This document shows, one piece after another, positions 61,431-64,000 of a DNA stretch of 64,000 nucleotides. The translations under genes and the position numbers were made by a program. Numbering within the stretch: position 1 is the first letter of the stretch; each line of letters begins with the position of its first letter. The stretch is from positions 6,258,706 to 6,322,705 of the forward strand of contig CM057151.1 of the NCBI GenBank assembly GCA_029962745.1, given 5' to 3'. The notes beneath the pieces are model-generated. The model had not been told where the DNA came from and made no database searches. It was given only the letters and a program-made list of their open reading frames with translations. This DNA is from Echinometra lucunter (lineage: Eukaryota > Echinodermata > Echinoidea > Camarodonta > Echinometridae).

Positions 61431-64000
61431 GTAAGAAGACACAAATCTTTTGTAATATCTTCTCTTTATAGAAAATTTTCTTTAATTTTTAATACTTTGA
61501 TATTGTATTTTTTCTATGATTTTGAAAAAGTGCATGTTTTCTTAATATGAACGGGAATTGCTTTTTTAAAGAGAGCAGGTAGAAAGAACATTAGAATGGA
61601 ATAGTGGATAGTTGTGAATGGGAGAAAATGGGTAAATGATTGTTATCAGGTATTACGTGTCTTCAGGCACATTCAAACATCATGACTGGAAATGTTAGGA
61701 AAGAAGAATTGTTATTGAATTTGGTATGTAGATGTTTTTTTGGAGTGTATGCTTGTATATAAGTATACATACAAAATACAGAGCTCCCAGCTATTCTGCA
61801 AACTGGATACAATCTAGAAAATTATTTTCCCTTTTCTCCAGTCCAGGAAAAGGCATGGAATTTTATTGGCCTCGAAGAAAGTAATCAGTATCTTATATTT
61901 TTGTCTCATGTGCAAAAGCATATCCATTGGCTAATTGACTATGGTGGCTATTTAGTGCATAAAATACCCCCATGATTTGGAATTTGTTACTTGTTTGAAT
62001 TAAGGATTTTTGTTTTTGTTTTTGTTTTTTGGTTTGTTGTTGTTTTTAGAAATGCTGAGAATCCTGAAATATTGATGTCAGGTTTCAACAATTATTAACT
62101 TGTTTATCTTTACTTGACAGATAAAAGAAAAGTGATATACATAGGTATGCGATCATCTTCTTGAAATTGCTTTAGAACTAACAAGGTTCAGAGAAAATAT
62201 CTAGCAGACTTTGTTTTCCTCAGGGCTCAACACTAAATGGGAAAACAGTGCAGATTTGCTCCCCATATATTTTACAGGAGCCCATTGCACTTAAAACTCC
62301 CAAATTTCAAGAAAAATATCTGGACATCCTGTGAAAAGAATTCAGTGTAGAGCCCTGGCCTTCTGTGTCACCTGTTTGACACAACTAGTCCTGGGAACTG
62401 GGTCTTTCACTCAAGTTCTCTTGAAATCACATCCTCCCTCCCTCTTCACACCACAGTCCTAGACACTGTCTAACTGCAATGATTATACTACTAACGGTGT
62501 TTCTTGTTTCAGAGTTAAAGTGCACAGACACAGTGGTGTTATTTGGGATAAAGTGCATGATGATTCTTACTTGTGTATATTAACACAGAGAGGTAGTAGG
62601 AAGTATTATTTATATTGAGCTACATATAATTAACAATTTGCTTTCTCATGGTTTGTTGATTTCTTCCTTTTTATTTCATGCAATGCAAGAAGCATTGATA
62701 ATTTAATCGTGTACATGTTCAGCTGTCAGTGTCTTTGAAGTGAAGAAAGTATGATGGTGAGCCCTATGTCTGCAACCAATTCAATACTTGACCCATCAAT
62801 TAACAAGAAATAATACTTCTATTTCTGTAGTGATTCCTTTCATGTCATTCCTAATGTCCAAAAATAGTCATTGCACCAATGGAATCCTATAAGAATTGGA
62901 TCAAGAGCAATATAATGTTTACAAGAAATTATCGCCATTCATTTGACAAATGTTTGCCGATGTCTATGAATTATTTCATTTTGCTTGAAGTTTGAGACTT
63001 TTTAGATGAAGAATGATTATTTGAGACTTTGTAGAGGAATCTCTGAAATCACACCCTTTATAATCAGTATTTTTGGTGCACTTTGTATCAGTATCTATCA
63101 TGCTATTTGAATCCTGCAGTTACATGCATTTTGAGATCAGGATGCTTTGCAGACCTAGGATCTCTATAGCAATACTAGATTAGGTTACTGATAGTTGGCA
63201 TGCTGGAGATCAGAGTTGTGCTCACAAGGCATGTGTCTTTTTTTCTTATTTTGACTATGATTTCTAGATTTTATACATTCCATGTGTGAATATATCTTTT
63301 TGTGTTTTGTTTTTCAAGATTAATTTCATCCTAACATCAAATAGAATGTCTAAATTTTGTAGAATACTGCTGATCATGCTGGGTGTTTAAATGGAGAAAA
63401 AAAAGGTGCTATTTCCAATCAATAGAGATATCAATTTTCATTTTCAGATGAGAAAACCCCTGCTTTGTGAAGAAGGAAGACAACATTACATTTCAATCTA
63501 TATTCACACACTCTAGCTACTTCCTATCAAAACAGAAATATCATACTTAGCACTTACACCCACTGTGGTATTTGAGTTAAAGAAGATTATCTTATGTGTG
63601 ACTGAAAGTTCTAAGGATTAACCAAATTGCTTCCGACAGCTTCAGTGTGCTTAATCCTCTATAAACAACATATCTTGACACATTAGTAGAAAAGAGAGAT
63701 TTGGATCTCATTATTAAATCCGCTCACTTTCCTGATACTCCCTCTGACATTGTAGAATGATGTGGGCTATATTTAGAATGTACTCGGGAAATTGGCTCAG
63801 AGACTGATGAAAATGCTCATTCTTTTCCAGGTTTGTGAGGTTAAAATTAGAAAATCCAAGCAATTTGCTTTGAGGTAAATTATAAGATGACTTTGAATTT
63901 CACGATGGAAATTTGAGACTACTGTGGAATTTAATGTTTTGAGCGAAGTTTACCTTTTCCCATTTTAGGCAAGATATAATGAATACAGTTTACTTTTTTT
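61431..64000 (+). other. PMCA intron 5, left part
   Basis: Begins GTAAGA after exon E and runs past the window. It contains a small hAT-like MITE (62221-62357). No further exon is visible in the remaining 2.6 kb; the next PMCA segment (rest of the TM2-TM3 linker and TM3) is not present. Confidence 0.8.
62221..62357. mobile_element. 137-bp hAT-like MITE
   Basis: The ends CAGGGCTCAACACTAAA and TTCAGTGTAGAGCCCTG are inverted copies with two mismatches. The flanking 8-mers (GTTTTCCT and GCCTTCTG) do not form a clean duplication, so the insertion is probably old. Its CAGGGCTC-ACACT ends resemble those of the larger element at about 32810-33897. Confidence 0.7.

Overview
This is animal nuclear DNA: AT-rich, intron-dominated, with GT-AG splice junctions and dense in short foldback transposons, microsatellites and homopolymer runs. 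Nothing in it is prokaryotic. The one gene I can support is the 5' coding part of a plasma-membrane calcium pump (PMCA, ATP2B family, P2B-type ATPase) on the + strand. The protein is clearly metazoan. The kilobase-scale introns and the repeat types (hAT-like and TTAA-flanked MITEs, a tRNA-derived SINE) fit an invertebrate deuterostome such as an echinoderm. That placement is inference; I cannot name the species.

Layout. Positions 1-23676 hold no recognisable protein gene. They contain a CpG-richer segment at about 5.7-6.7 kb that ends in a good splice-donor sequence and could be the promoter and first non-coding exon of the pump. They also contain a 200-bp diverged tandem duplication at 17.1-17.5 kb, a TTAA-flanked foldback element at 17.7-18.3 kb, a purine-rich minisatellite of about 1.4 kb at 19.3-20.7 kb, and a hAT-like MITE with a perfect 8-bp target duplication at 22.4 kb. 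Coding exons lie at 23677-23881 (start codon 23707), 25974-26159, 28481-28711, 29950-30075 and 61278-61430. The last four are multiples of three, and all five coding-exon ends are phase 1. Spliced together they encode about the first 290 residues: cytosolic N-terminus, TM1, TM2, the actuator domain with its TGES loop, and the start of the TM2-TM3 linker. The catalytic aspartate, the nucleotide-binding domain, TM3-TM10 and the calmodulin-binding tail lie beyond the right edge.

Intron 4 is about 31.2 kb, against 1.2-2.3 kb for introns 1-3, and holds most of the accessory material. This includes a roughly 1.1-kb hAT-like element with a second long hairpin inside it, a tRNA-like SINE, several further MITEs, a miRNA-sized hairpin, a 124-bp-period two-copy tandem repeat, large simple repeats, and two short CpG-rich islands, one carrying an NRF1-type palindrome beside an AP-1 site.

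I found no novel multi-gene system. The observations most worth following are the candidate distal promoter, the oversized intron 4 with its internal CpG islands, the run of frame-preserving exons leading into the region where vertebrate PMCAs have splice site A, loss of a TM1 glutamate, and the set of non-autonomous transposons with readable ends.
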